NCBI GenBank assembly: GCA_051294375.1
Contig: CM119267.1
Location: 11,543,553-11,607,552, forward strand
DNA: 64,000 nucleotides
Source: Paraspadella gotoi
Taxonomy: Eukaryota; Chaetognatha
Direction of reading: 5' to 3'
In this document: positions 23,922-35,835 of the stretch, one piece after another
Position numbering within the stretch: position 1 is the stretch's first letter
Layout of the letters: every line of letters starts with the position of its first letter
Made by a program: the position numbers and the translations under genes
Notes under the pieces: model-generated
The model's database searches: none
What the model saw: the letters and a program-made list of their open reading frames with translations, nothing else
Told to the model about the DNA's origin: nothing

Positions 23922-24440
23922 AGCTGATGTAGTAGTGGATTTAATAATTTTAATCCAATAATTTTATTATGAAAAACACGAATATTTGTTTATTTGGATG
24001 TTTCTCAGAAAAAGTGAATTCTACGAAGGAATTCTTTGCTTGTTTGTTTTTATTTGGGAACTGACTTTAATCCGACAGGATCTCTTAAACTTGAACCTTT
24101 TTTTTTTCATAGTAACATTTAAACATGGCTTTTGTAGTCTAACTCCCCCTTCGGCTTTTGATCAGAACAACATTTATGGATTTAATATTTGGGAGAAGAA
24201 AAAGTTGATTACGACACCGATGATAGCGACGATGACGATGGAAACGACGGCGTTGATGCCGCTGTATTAAATCATTATTATTAAGTCGGACTTTAAGTTA
24301 TGAAGTTACTAAGTTGTTGAGATGTCGATTTATTGCCAAAAGGCAATAATCGCAACAACAGCTCAGCTTGAAAACAAACAATTCACTCGAAGTCGAAAAG
24401 GTAGCAGTGAGAGAATGGGGCGGAAAGTCGGGAGGGGAGG

Positions 24441-24490
<50 letters not shown>

Positions 24491-25051
24491 CAATGAGACG
24501 CTTTCTGTACATATGTCTAAGACGATTATGACTTTGGCAAATAGAGAAAGCTCTTAAAGCTTCAGGACACCAGGTGGACGAATAGAGGAGGAAGAAGACG
24601 AACTAATGAGAAAAAAAAATAGGATGAGAATGAAGAGGAATAAGACCGAAAGGAATTAGAGAATAGAGGGAGAATACTGGCGCAAAACGAGAGAGGGAGT
24701 AGGGTTAAATAAAAGGAGGGAAAGCTGAGGTAAGGTACATCAAAACGCCACATTTATTTGTATCCTGTGAAAAATTGCTAGAATGTGGCGAATCCTAAAA
24801 TCGCCTCCCGTAGAGCTTGGTGAAATTCAGTTCGTCCCATTGGCTTGGACAGCTCGTTAACCGACCGTGAGTTCCGGGTTCAATCCCCTCACGGTCACGC
24901 TGGTTAAAGTGTGATGGTGTCGGTATAAAAAAGCCAGTGACATGGGGTGGTCACTGCAGGTTCAAAGCCCTGAGCGCCTTATGACCGTCTAAAACTTTTG
25001 ATTAATTGTCAACGAACTATGTTATTCGAAACGTCTTCTCTGTCACGTCAC
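23922..25051. other. Upstream of the homeobox start; no gene supported
   Basis: AT-rich DNA, a GAC/GAT-rich patch at 24190-24260, a (GA)n tract at 24444-24489 and the SINE at 24815-24985. This should include the promoter of the minus-strand homeobox/forkhead unit, but no core promoter motif could be assigned. Confidence 0.6.
24815..24985 (+). mobile_element. tRNA-derived SINE, same family
   Basis: B box GGGTTCAATCCC lies after CCGTGAGTTCC. The 3' body GCCAGTGACATGGGGTGGTC, then ACTGCAGG, parallels the copy at 6222-6360. Confidence 0.6.
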
Positions 25052-25092
25052 GTCTCACGTGTCAACTCTTCGACCGAGCGAGTCACGTGAGC
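25052..25092. promoter_or_regulatory. Two E-box palindromes (CACGTG) in a CpG-rich segment
   Basis: TCACGTGT (about 25058-25065) and TCACGTGA (25083-25090) lie within 45 bp upstream of the candidate ATG at 25096. TCACGTGA is the core bound by bHLH-zip factors such as USF and MITF/TFE. Motif presence is seen directly; function is inference. Confidence 0.35.
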
Positions 25093-25095
25093 GAA

Positions 25096-25187
25096 ATGGT
25101 GGCGACCACGGCGGCGGCGGCGCAAATTGAGGTCACTCGGTCAGAAGGACGTGAAACTTCGCGTCCCTGCGTTCTGCGCCGACGACG
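25096..25187 (+). CDS. Possible first coding exon (31 codons) of a plus-strand gene
   Basis: ATG at 25096 opens MVATTAAAAQIEVTRSEG and stays open to a strong donor GTGAGT at 25188 (phase 2). The region is CpG-rich and follows two CACGTG motifs. No downstream exon could be identified in the GA-rich DNA that follows, so this is only a candidate 5' exon. It could equally be a chance open stretch in a CpG-rich promoter. Confidence 0.3.
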
Positions 25188-25966
25188 GTGAGTGGAATAA
25201 AAACAAGAGTCGAACGGAGGAAATCATCGGCGTTGCTCTTAGCGGGAATTGGCTCGGGGAAAAAGAAAGGAAAGAAGAAGGAAAGAAAAAGAGAAAAGAA
25301 AAGTAAAGCGAGAGAAAAAAAAAAGAAAAGTAAGCTCAGGATGAAAAGAGAGGAATGAAAAAGCGACGGAAAATGGATCCGTCCGCTCTTCTTTGTTACC
25401 GGAATCAAAGAAGAGCAGAGACGCTATGGAATTTTCTATCTAATCGGAAGGAGGAAAGGAAAAAAGAGATTAAAAGGGAAGGGAGGAGATATTAAGAGAA
25501 AAGAAAGAGAGATTACTAGGAAAGAGGAAATAGAAGAAAAGAAATGTATTTCAAGAAAAGAAAGAGCGGGGTGAGCTTGAAAGATTGAAACAAGAAAACA
25601 AAGCGAAAAGAGGAAAATAGCCAGAAGGCTGAAAAAAGGAGAGAGCAAAACTAAATGAAAAATTAAGAAACTAAGTCAAAAGCAAGTATTATGGAATAAT
25701 GTGAATAAATTCTGTAAAAAAATTCCTTTCAGCGTTGTAAAAGCAGAAAATAGAAAGAAAAGACGAAACATTTTTTAAAAAATGAATGAAAATGAGAGTA
25801 AACAATGAAAAAAAAGTTTAAAAAGGGAAAAAAAGAAAAAAAAACGATGGCAGCGAAGGAAAAAAAGAAATGAAAATGGAGGAAGGCGAGGAAAATGCAA
25901 AATCGCAATTCGACGAGTAGAAGGTAAGGGAAAAGAGAGAGAGAGGTGAGAGAGAGAGAGATGAGA

Positions 25967-26048
<82 letters not shown>

Positions 26049-27059
26049 AGAAATAAAAATGGGGTGAAAAAGTAGGAAAAGAGGAGGAGAGCGAGCTGAT
26101 CATCCATTAACTTTTTCTCTAATGAAGACTTCCATTTTCTGATCCGTTTCGTTCTCCACTCATGAAGAAGAGAGGGGAACAATTTAGAAAAAAAAAAAGG
26201 GGAGGAAAAAAATAAATAAAGAAGTAGATGAATAAATAAATAAGTAATGAGAAGAGGCGAAAGACCCCTAAATAATGCGAATCGGTACCAGAAGAAAAGA
26301 AAAAAAGAACTAGGAACAAAGAAGGATTAATAAGGATAAATAAAAGACATTGCCGTCATCAAAAAAACAGAAGGCTAGTTACTAAGCTTTATATTTACAT
26401 AAATAAAGCAAACATTTTATAATTATAAAATAGAATAACAAGTAATTTCACATTTTAGAAATGAATGGTTAACACAATAAAACAATAAAAGACTTTAGAA
26501 ACAAAGAGAAATAAAAAAAACTAGAACTTTTTTAAGCGAAGAAAAAAAGCGCATGTTACCAGCGAGAAAATGGAGCGTGGGCGTTGTGGACTGTGGAGGC
26601 TGATGGGGGAGGGGGTTGGGTGGATGAGGTAGAGAAAAGGGAGAAACAAAAGAACCACAAGACGGTCGAAAGCGTAAATGGGCAGTAAACGGGCAGAGAA
26701 GCGAAAAAGTGACGTCGTTTGAAAAAAAAAAAAAAAAAAAAAAAAAAAAGCGCAGGTGAAGCGAATTCGTTCCTAACTGCCTTTCGCCCGAGCGACGCTG
26801 ACCTTAGATCATCTCCAGACGCGCCTCTGGTCAGCTAGGAAAAAAGGAGGAGGTGGGGCTGGGAGTGAGGTGAGAAGAACAGACGGGGGGCGGGTAAGAT
26901 GGAGGTGAGTGGGCGTAAGATCTTTGACAAGTGTTAAACTTAAAGTCATGACACTGATGCAAACCAAGTTGAGAGAAATCTACGTTCAAGCCAACGTCCA
27001 CCTTACATGTTAACTTCTGAGCGATTCTATTCGGCGTCGCGGTCGCCGTCGCCGTCGCG

Positions 27060-27114
<55 letters not shown>

Positions 27115-27401
27115 CCAACCCTTCCGTAATCACTAAAAAATTCCTTTTTTTACTTTCGCGATTTATACTCGAAAGAAATTGACTAAAAAAGAAAATTTCT
27201 TCTCCACCCTTTCTCCTTCACCGATTTCCCTTCCCGAAATATAAATATTATTTCGACTACCTTTTTTTTTATTCGGCTTTCACCATAAAACCGCTTTTTT
27301 CGTTTGAAGGTTTTTTTCCGACACAAAAGCCGCAAAAAAAGTTTCCCTCCCTAAAGAGGCATACGAAAAAAAAATAACAAAATAGATAAAAAAAAGATGG
27401 G

Positions 27402-27462
<61 letters not shown>

Positions 27463-28804
27463 ATGTAGTGTTTACCTTCTCCTCTTTTGTTGTTGTTTGC
27501 CCTTAAATCGCTAAACCATCCACTCACTACGTCACAACAGACACCCCCTCAACATCCACCCCCTCATCATCCACCCCCTCAACAGCCACCTCTTCAACAA
27601 CCACCCCCTCTTTACATTCCCTTAACTCCTGCCCCAATCCCAATCTGCAATCCCCCTTGGAACCGTGTCTTTCGGAAACAACGAGAAATAAAACTGCTTT
27701 TGGCGTTTGGCGCGCGACGTGGGTGAGAAGGAAGGCATGTTGAAAAAAAAGAAGAGGGAAGAGGGGGGGGGGTTTGAGTCTAAAAGGTTAAATTGCCCGT
27801 GACAACGTTTAGTGGAGAAATGGGAGAGGATAGAAACAAAACGGAGTTTATTGAAGAGAAAGAGAGAAGAAAGGAAAGCGTGAAATTGCGTCCGAGAAAA
27901 AAAAAAGAGGGTTGCTAATAGGGGGAAAGGAAAAAGAAATAGCTAAGCCGAGTAAGGTTATATGAGGTTAAAAACGGTAGGAGGCGAGAAAAGGAGGCGC
28001 GGAGCGAAGAGGAAAGAAACTTACTACTTAGTAACATTTATGAGGAACGAGGAAACTCTCTAGCGAGAAAGAGTAGCGAGTTTATGCGACGCAGGGGTTG
28101 AAGGGTTCGAACGCGCCAGCTCATAACTCTTTCCCTTGTTTTCTTCCCGCGCATAAAAAATGGAGAGACGGCGACGGCCGAGGATCGATATTCGGATGAG
28201 AGAATTCCTCCAACGGAGGTTCAGGGTCGCGCGAGGAAAGTGGAAAACTGGATTCGAAACACGTGACATCGACACGCGACGAATGTGGAGCCAGCGTGGA
28301 TCCGTTATCCAAGGATAACCGGCGGACGAGTCGGTTTAGGATAGGGGAATGACTAAACGGAAATGCGTTAAGGATTTATTTAAAAATCGGTTGTCATCGA
28401 AGATTCGGGTTTTGTTTAATTCATACGAGCTGAGCTATTAGCACAAAAACAACATAGTGAAAATAACTAAATAAAGACTAAATAAAGATTAATACATCAA
28501 TTCGGCACCATGACTCAGCGAACCTTCGATATTTCTTCGACTAAAACAGTTATAAACTTGGCGCGATCTCTCACTGCTAAACTGCAGAAAATTCTGTTTT
28601 TAAACACTTTAGTTATGCGCCGCGAGCTTGGCGCGAATCACGCAATTCTTTGCGTGAAGCAAGCGCTCGCTTTTGTGAGATTCTCGAAAGTCGGGAATAT
28701 CTTTCGCGTCCGGGATCTTTCTCCTCTTTTCTCAAGGACGAAGAAGAAAGACGTAAAAATTTCACGACAATTAGCGCGCGAGAATTTGAAGAGTCGGCAC
28801 GTCG

Positions 28805-28841
<37 letters not shown>

Positions 28842-29576
28842 TTCTCTTCTCTCCTCTCTCTCTTTCTTCTTCGATTGAAAAGGCAGCGTCAACCTATCCC
28901 CATCCCATCTCTCCCTTTCCTTCCCCCCATGTCACCCAAAAAGAAAATAATCTTTTCCTTCTGAAGCGAAATTTGCGAAATCGAAAGATCAAAGACTCAA
29001 GTGAACCTCATGTCTTTCTATCTTTTATCTTTTGCGTTTCGAAGCGAAATAGAGGAGAAGAAAAGAGAAGACGAAAAAAAATATTTATTTTTTTCGCACT
29101 TTACAGTCCCTTTTTTACTTTTTTTTTTTTTTTGATAAATTAAAAAAATTATCCATTTTTGTTCTTTTCTCATTGAAGATAAAGTCAACTGAAAAAAACT
29201 ATAAACATGCCAAAATATCTATGTATTTTTGTAATCATTTTTCCATGGGCTCATTCAAGTTATAATGTTATTAATTTCCTTGCATCCGATTAAGTTATTA
29301 TATAAACCAGGTTCTCTCGAGCCTGACCGTTAATTAACGGCAATATTTCACACATTCTCGTCCGTTTGCAATTTTAGCATTGTCAAAACTACCTGTAAAA
29401 ACCTAATCATAAAACCATTGTAAAGACTTCATTGCTAAGATTGAGCCTTCTAAACCAGCGTCAGATTAGGTAAAAAAAAAAGAGAGCCGTTACATTTTCC
29501 TCCGTTATATAATTTCATTGAAAATTCCTATAATTTTGAGCGGCGGCCTCCTCTTCGTTTTTTTTTTGCTCTATCG
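25188..29576. other. GA-rich region without supported genes
   Basis: Long purine-rich stretches (25250-26350), (GA)n at 25936-26055 and 27403-27460, poly-A at 26720-26749, (CGCCGT)n at 27037-27113, CCACCCCCTCAAC-type repeats at 27540-27610, a (TC)n tract at 28806-28840, and AT-rich DNA after 28960. Confidence 0.7.
27037..27113. repeat. (CGCCGT)n hexanucleotide array
   Basis: About 12 near-perfect copies of GTCGCC. One minus frame gives alternating Ala-Thr. Confidence 0.95.
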
Positions 29577-29905
29577 TCACTTGCGGTTTTGACAAAGGGC
29601 AACGATGATGATCCACAACAAACTCTCCAGCAACAGCATCCGGTTCCGAATGGCCTCCAGCTCCGACTGAATTCGCGCCGTTTTGTCGGCCATGGACGTC
29701 GGACGATCGTTAACTGCTAGGGTGTTGGGGTCCGGAAGGAGTTTTGGAGTAGCGGGATCGGGGGGGTGTTGAAGAACAATCGCAAAGAAAATCTCAAACT
29801 CCTTGGCTCCTCACCGACGAAGGCGGCGTTGTAGAGATTCCACAAGAGGAAGACGGTGGCGAATAATATCGCCGTCGATCGAAACATCTCCGTCGCCTCC
29901 ATCAT
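29577..29905 (-). CDS. Small two-exon membrane protein, 76 residues
   Basis: Exon 1 is 29905-29815 and exon 2 is 29716-29577. Donor GTGAGG and acceptor CACCCTAG join in phase 1, and the frame ends in TGA. Exon 1 encodes an N-terminal hydrophobic helix (TAILFATVFLLW, residues about 11-22), which could be a signal anchor or signal peptide. Exon 2 encodes a short amphipathic segment (ARIQSELEAIRNRMLLLE), likely coiled coil, then a second hydrophobic stretch (LLWIIIVALC, about 63-72) and a basic tail QNRK. The layout suggests a small two-pass or hairpin membrane protein. Two tandem ATG codons (29905 and 29902) are possible starts. I do not recognise a family. It is short, but the splice sites, hydrophobic pattern and clean stop agree. 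Confidence 0.6.
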
Positions 29906-31330
29906 CCTTTTTTCTTCTCTCTGTCTCTCTCTCTCTCACTTTCTCCCACGTCTGTCGTGAGAACGATGCCCGATGGCTCCGCGGTTCCTTCTGGGATTCA
30001 GTAATCAAACATTTCTCGATATCGCGAAGGTTTAAATAGAAAAAATATTTAACAGAAGTTCGTCCACACTAATTATTAAATTAAATTTGGTGTTTAAAGA
30101 ATGAAAAAAAAAACTACGTGTATCGCAAAAGAGAATAAGAATTCCTCGCTGCCCTGGAAGACTCTCCTCCCACTCGTTCCATCTCTCGTTAAGGGATTAG
30201 AGCCTCCTTAAACCGCGCATTCCGCCCGTCAATTATGAGGGTGGAGCGAGTTTAAGGGTTGGGAAAAAATAATTGTGGAAAAAAGGACGGCGCGCAGGAA
30301 ATAAAAGGGAAAGTTTCGAAGGGAGAGTGAAAGATGTATAATTTATGTCACCGTTGAAGTGAACGCATCACATTCGTTTGCGTAAAAGAAGAAAGCGACA
30401 CTCGGATCTCGATGTCTTTTCCTTCTGTCAGATGCGGCGACGCGACTTCCGATTCTTATCACTGAGTCGTCGGAATCTCGTAAATTTGGCGCCGTCGTCG
30501 AAGGAAGGTAAATTCTACCCGGATGTAAATAGGATCCCAGCACTTGAGCTTAAAGAGAAATACTATTAAAGAGAGGTGGCCTCGATGGCAAAGAAAAGTC
30601 GGCTGGTGGAAACGGAATATATTTCAAGTGACGTCGATTATTAAGTTGAGTCACGTAACTGTAAGCGAGCTATTTGGTCCTAAAATAACAGTAAACTTAG
30701 CTCTAGTAGTATTCCCAATAAACATACCAATTAACTTACTTGTAGAATAAGAGATGCTAACTTGCTGTGGTAGAATACTCGCATGCTTGAAGCATATAGC
30801 TAGCTTAAGGGAAGTAAAGTCATAAGCATAGATACCCTATGGAGGAAAGAAAGATTCTTTATTAATAAACACATATAAAATGCTTCTAAAATAATTCCTA
30901 AGCCAATACGTAAGAACTAAGACCAGAGAGGATGGGACTGCCATATTGGAAGCCAACTCTGTTCCAAATCAAAGCATAGAATTCATCCTGAAGCTTTAAA
31001 CTATAATTGAAATACCTAATAGTGGGTTCCAATAAGAATATTTATAAGTTAGTTTAATTGATAATTATTATTAATAAATGTCCCAAACTCTCTAATCAAT
31101 TATTATCATCAATAGCTACACTAATGACAAAAGTGAATTCGTGAAATGAGAACATGAAATGACACAGGAACAGAATTTATGACAAGTCAATGTCAATACG
31201 ACAATATGCAAATGAGATTGATGAACTCAATATCATTCTTGGTTGTATCAAAAGTTCCTTCCTTATACAACGACTTGAGATGGAATAAATATTGCAAGTA
31301 GTTTATATCTTAAATGTATGTAATAGAAAA
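29906..31330. other. No gene supported; composition changes at about 30.6 kb
   Basis: 29906-30600 is CpG-containing with short open frames. 30600-31330 is CpG-poor and AT-rich with the phrase ATAGATACCCTAT at about 30829. I considered a mitochondrial insertion but could not support it. Confidence 0.4.
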
Positions 31331-31411
31331 TTATCCGCCACTTTCCTCCTCGTCATTGTCGCTGAATATGGCGCATTTTTTCGACGTCAAAAGATAAGGC
31401 TCTTCAGAATT
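31331..31411 (-). CDS. Possible terminal exon, 26 residues, acidic C-terminus
   Basis: After a potential acceptor (ATGGCAG) the frame reads NSEEPYLLTSKKCAIFSDND followed by EEESGG and TAA. Composition looks protein-like rather than repeat-derived. No upstream exon was connected, and the nearby DNA contains (GAC)n runs that can mimic acidic tails. Confidence 0.28.
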   Translation of the reverse strand, partial: NSEEPYLLTSKKCAIFSDNDEEESGG

Positions 31412-32390
31412 CTGCCATTTTGAAACTCGGCGTCAACATTGAAAATGGCGTCATTTTTAAAAAGACGACACAACGTCGCGTTTAATTTTCTTCTTCGACG
31501 GCGTCGTTCGTCTTGGGAGTCGGATGGAGTGACGGACGACAAGGATGACGACGACGACGACGACGACGACGGCTAGTGACGAACGACGGCAATTATGACG
31601 CAGAGTTCGAATGACGAACGGTGACCCTGACGAGGAGACGGTGATAACGACGTCTACGACGACAGTGACGCTCGTGACGGCGACGTTAATAATGAAGCGC
31701 GACGCCCTCCTACGGCGAAGGCTTTTACGACTTTACGATCTAAACGCATCGAGAGAGTTTTTCTAGAAAAATTCATTTGGTGGTTGGTGAATCGGTGACG
31801 CATGACAACTGACTAATCAATATATATAATCATAACAAATAGTAATGTGGTCCATCTTCTCGCGTTTTATCTCCCGATTCTCCCTTAACGACATCTTCTG
31901 TCATCTATCCCGTATTCCTTTTCTCTCATGATCTTACTATCTTCGCTCCCTGGTTACAAACTCGTTTTATTTCTTCCAAGGGCCACTAAAATCCGTGGGC
32001 TTGGGGGGGGGGTGGAAGGAGAGAGAGAAGGGGATCGAGGCGAGGAGCGAAGAACGAAGATATGTTTTCGCCGAGAAAACATTAAATTTTGAGTTGAACT
32101 TTGAAAAAAATGTCTTTTTTTTTGGCAAAAGATCTAGGGAAAAGAATCCAAGGAGATAACAAGAAATAAACAAGAAAAAGAAAGAAACTGAAGAAGAAGC
32201 CCCGCGAGCGAAAAAGAAAACAAATACAAAAAATAAAAAGGAAAAAAAAGTTCAAATGAAACGGGAAGGGTAGAATGAAAAAAAAAAGAAGAAAATGAAA
32301 CAGATAAAGAAGAAAGAAAAAAGAAAAAAGAAAAATGAAAGGAAGAAATCTGGGGTAAAAAATCCAGAGCCCGATTTTTTTTTTTTTTTT

Positions 32391-32995
32391 NNNNNNNNNN
32401 NNNNNNNNNNNNNNNNNNNNNNNNNNNNNNNNNNNNNNNNNNNNNNNNNNNNNNNNNNNNNNNNNNNNNNNNNNNNNNNNNNNNNNNNNNNNNNNNNNNN
32501 NNNNNNNNNNNNNNNNNNNNNNNNNNNNNNNNNNNNNNNNNNNNNNNNNNNNNNNNNNNNNNNNNNNNNNNNNNNNNNNNNNNNNNNNNNNNNNNNNNNN
32601 NNNNNNNNNNNNNNNNNNNNNNNNNNNNNNNNNNNNNNNNNNNNNNNNNNNNNNNNNNNNNNNNNNNNNNNNNNNNNNNNNNNNNNNNNNNNNNNNNNNN
32701 NNNNNNNNNNNNNNNNNNNNNNNNNNNNNNNNNNNNNNNNNNNNNNNNNNNNNNNNNNNNNNNNNNNNNNNNNNNNNNNNNNNNNNNNNNNNNNNNNNNN
32801 NNNNNNNNNNNNNNNNNNNNNNNNNNNNNNNNNNNNNNNNNNNNNNNNNNNNNNNNNNNNNNNNNNNNNNNNNNNNNNNNNNNNNNNNNNNNNNNNNNNN
32901 NNNNNNNNNNNNNNNNNNNNNNNNNNNNNNNNNNNNNNNNNNNNNNNNNNNNNNNNNNNNNNNNNNNNNNNNNNNNNNNNNNNNNNNNNNNNNNN
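32391..32995. other. 605-N gap
   Basis: Poly-T on the left and (GA)n on the right. Confidence 1.
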
Positions 32996-33057
32996 AGAGA
33001 GAGAGAGAGACGCACTCCATTGTCTCCGACTTTATCACGTCAGAAGCCCCCGGTTCC

Positions 33058-33071
33058 GTTGCCTTGGCGAC
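33058..33071. promoter_or_regulatory. X-box-like palindrome (RFX site)
   Basis: GTTGCC, TT spacer, GGCGAC differs from the ideal RFX palindrome GTTGCCATGGCAAC at three positions (two in the spacer). RFX factors act with FoxJ1 on ciliary genes in animals. No adjacent gene could be defined. Confidence 0.3.
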
Positions 33072-33384
33072 CGAATTGGCAGACGACGGATCTCGGGGAC
33101 GAGGAGGCAGAAAAACACAGAAATAGAAAAACAGGAAAAAAAATACAGAAAAACAGAAAATCAATGAAAAGCATTAGCGAGTTTTTATCCCTTTTTTTAT
33201 GCTTTCCCTTCCAAACAACGAATTATTTCCCAACATTTTTTTTACTTCGTCTTCTCCGTCTTTTCCCGACCTCTCTCTCGACAACGAGAAAGGCTTAGTT
33301 GTAGTGCCATTATACTTAATTAAGTGAGATCTCTAAGACCTAAATGATTATTATATTAATTGATATGTATTTATTTATGATCGT

Positions 33385-33430
33385 TCAGACGTAACTGCGT
33401 TCAATGTTAAAATATCCGGCCTGCTCCGCC
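33385..33430 (-). CDS. Possible terminal exon fragment ending in SYV
   Basis: After a potential acceptor (GATTAG) the frame reads AAEQAGYFNIERSYV then TGA, and AATAAA follows about 10 bp after the stop on the same strand. It is too short to be confident and no partner exon was found; the gaps at 32391-32995 and 33774-33913 may hide neighbours. Confidence 0.2.
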
Positions 33431-33738
33431 GCTAATCTAAACTTAGATAAGTGAAATATAAATTTGAAATTTAGTAAAAACCTATGAGTCATTGACATTG
33501 ACAGTGGTGTTCTGATTAGATGGAACTCCTTCTTAATAATATCTAGAAATACGGTCGCAGAAAAAAACATTTCTAAAGAAGAAATGGAGAAAAAAAGAAA
33601 GATACAGAATAGGCAGCACAGTTAATGTGTTGCCTTAAAACTTGTTTTAAAAAAATAAAAATTGTCGTACCACCATTTGATTTTTTTTTAGTTTCTTAGC
33701 AGAAGGAAATTAAAAAAAAAGCATCAAAGAGATTTTTC

Positions 33739-33773
<35 letters not shown>

Positions 33774-33913
33774 NNNNNNNNNNNNNNNNNNNNNNNNNNN
33801 NNNNNNNNNNNNNNNNNNNNNNNNNNNNNNNNNNNNNNNNNNNNNNNNNNNNNNNNNNNNNNNNNNNNNNNNNNNNNNNNNNNNNNNNNNNNNNNNNNNN
33901 NNNNNNNNNNNNN
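33774..33913. other. 140-N gap
   Basis: Begins in a (TC)n tract and ends in CpG-rich DNA. Confidence 1.
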
Positions 33914-34148
33914 CGCCTCGATCGCGTGCGGGTGCGCGCCTCCTTTCCTTAAGGCGTTTATTCTTCCGAGTGCAAAGACGTAACAGATCTAATCGTCTTA
34001 TCCGGTGACTGATTCTAATTTAAATGTCGGGTCCACGAGGAGAATGCTTGACGTAGGCGCGTCTCAATTAAAAGCGTCCGAGTCGAGAGCCAAAACTCAT
34101 TAACTCTTGGGTAACTTCGTCGCTAAAAAGAGGGTGGTGAAGGGGAAG

Positions 34149-34185
<37 letters not shown>

Positions 34186-34828
34186 GCTGACAAGTCAATT
34201 CCCTTTCGCGCACAATAATCATATTTTTACTGCTCCCCCTACCGTTCGCTAAGAGATTCTCGGGCAAAGATTCTAATGAACCTAAAGAGATTTTTTTTAT
34301 TCTTCTCGGAGGGCGCGTCCTTGCATCATGGCGTCTTTGCGTTTTGGGCGCAATTGCGACAGGACTATTAATCTAACCGCGTTGGAACAGAATTAGGGAC
34401 ATCCATTGTTTCAACGACGGATTTCCTGTCTGATCTCAGCTCCCACCCCCCCAGAATGAGATCACAGAAACTTTGAGCTCACGAGATAAAATTAATTTGT
34501 TTTTTCTGACAACCGAAATGCGTCGCTCTGTAATTCTTCTTCTTTCCAATTATTATCACGAACAGGAATCGTCATTCACTTCCTCTCACAAAGATTTTAA
34601 TCCGTTACACGGCGTCATATCGGTCAGGAGAGCGAGCGGGATCGTTTCTAAAATTTTTTTTAAACAAACAGCAGAGAGAAAGAAAAAAATGATTCGAACG
34701 AAGTGAAATCGTCGATGAAGTCTAGAGACTCTGGCCGGTCTTTGCCGCCAATTGCTCATTTGTATGCGCGCCCTTGTCGCCGCAGCGCCGGCTGTCGGAC
34801 GGAAACGGAAAATAAAGAAAGCGAGAGA

Positions 34829-34866
34829 NNNNNNNNNNNNNNNNNNNNNNNNNNNNNNNNNNNNNN
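34829..34866. other. 38-N gap
   Basis: Flanked on both sides by GA repeat, so probably an unresolved microsatellite. Confidence 1.
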
Positions 34867-35644
34867 GAGAGAGAGAAGAGACGGGTGGTGACGGAGAGAG
34901 AGAGATGAGTGAGAAGGAGAGAGAGAGATGGAAGTGTGAGGCCCGCCGCCGCCCGCTGACGGCTTGTTAAAGAACTTACCTAAGCGAAAAAAAAAAAACA
35001 AGTGTTTTTTTTTTTTCTCACCGGAGAAGTGTTAACTCATGGCGCTGACGGAGTTTTGTTTTTTTTTTCCTCTTCGGCGCCGCGTCTAACGAAGGAAACG
35101 AGTATTTACTATATTCAGCGTATTTACTATATTCAGCGTATTTACTATATTCAGCGTATTTACTGTTCTTTTTACGTGATGCAATCGAGAGTAAATGACT
35201 TGAGCCATTAAATAGTCGGCAAAAATAAAAATCGGCTCGATAACGGAAGATTTTAGTATTTGAAAAGCTTTTTACTTTTCTAACGATAATCATACTGAAA
35301 TAGAAAATCAAAATATTTTTGTCCCAGTTGTGTTCAATCTCAATTTATTTCATTTTTAAAAACGTCATAGATTTTCCGTTTTACAAAAGAACAAAAACAA
35401 AAACGAAGAGGAAATTGAAAGCATTGTTCTTTCTCTCCAGTGTGAATCACAGGGTGATATTATAATTTGCAACGCATTCCCGACACTTTACACTTCTCCC
35501 ATTCAATAAATAGCATTCATGGGCCGACTCAACTTAAACGCATCTTAAATTTACTATTTACTCCTTCCTCCTTCTCTCGGCCAATTGCCCAATTTCTCCG
35601 CCCCTATCGAGTTTCTTTCACTCTCTTCCCTAAATTCTAATCCT

Positions 35645-35835
35645 GCATTTTTTCTCCCTTCCTTCCTTTCCTTTTCTCCTTCCTTCCTTTCTTTTCCCTT
35701 TCCTTCCTTTCCCCTTCCTTCCTTTCCTTTCCCCTTCCTTCCTTTCCTTTCCCCTTCCTTCCTTTCCTTTCCCCTTCCTTCCTTTTCTTTACCCTTCCTT
35801 CCTTTTCTTTACCCTTCCTTCCTTTCCTCTCACCT
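35645..35835 (+). repeat. Polypyrimidine minisatellite, about 20-bp unit
   Basis: Tandem CCTTCCTTTCCTTTCC-type units form an almost uninterrupted pyrimidine strand of about 190 bp. The open frames through it give Ser-Phe-Leu-Pro repeats and are not genes. Confidence 0.85.

Larger units (their letters stand above)
31412..33384. other. GAC-rich segment, purine-rich DNA and a 605-N gap
   Basis: (GAC)n lies at 31545-31575 and purine-rich DNA at 32000-32350. N runs from 32391 to 32995 and is flanked by poly-T and (GA)n, so it is probably a collapsed simple repeat. An X-box-like palindrome lies at 33058-33071. No gene supported. Confidence 0.7.
33432..35640. other. No gene supported; two gaps, GA tracts and 18-bp repeats
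   Basis: Gaps at 33774-33913 and 34829-34866, both abutting TC or GA repeats. (GA)n at 34150-34183. About 3.5 copies of GTATTTACTATATTCAGC lie at 35102-35165. The remainder is mixed CpG-containing and AT-rich DNA. Confidence 0.6.

Noticed and set aside
24190-24280. Acidic C-terminal-like frame (EEKVDYDTDDSDDDDGNDG)
   Set aside because: Asp runs arise from GAC/GAT repeats that recur across the window. No good acceptor in frame and an upstream stop is close.
30815-30850. Mitochondrial small-subunit rRNA fragment (ATAGATACCCTAT)
   Set aside because: Only a short phrase resembles the conserved rRNA motif; the surrounding sequence does not follow.
32082-33167. Frames of about 290-360 residues
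   Set aside because: Mostly unknown bases from the 605-N gap plus purine-rich DNA.
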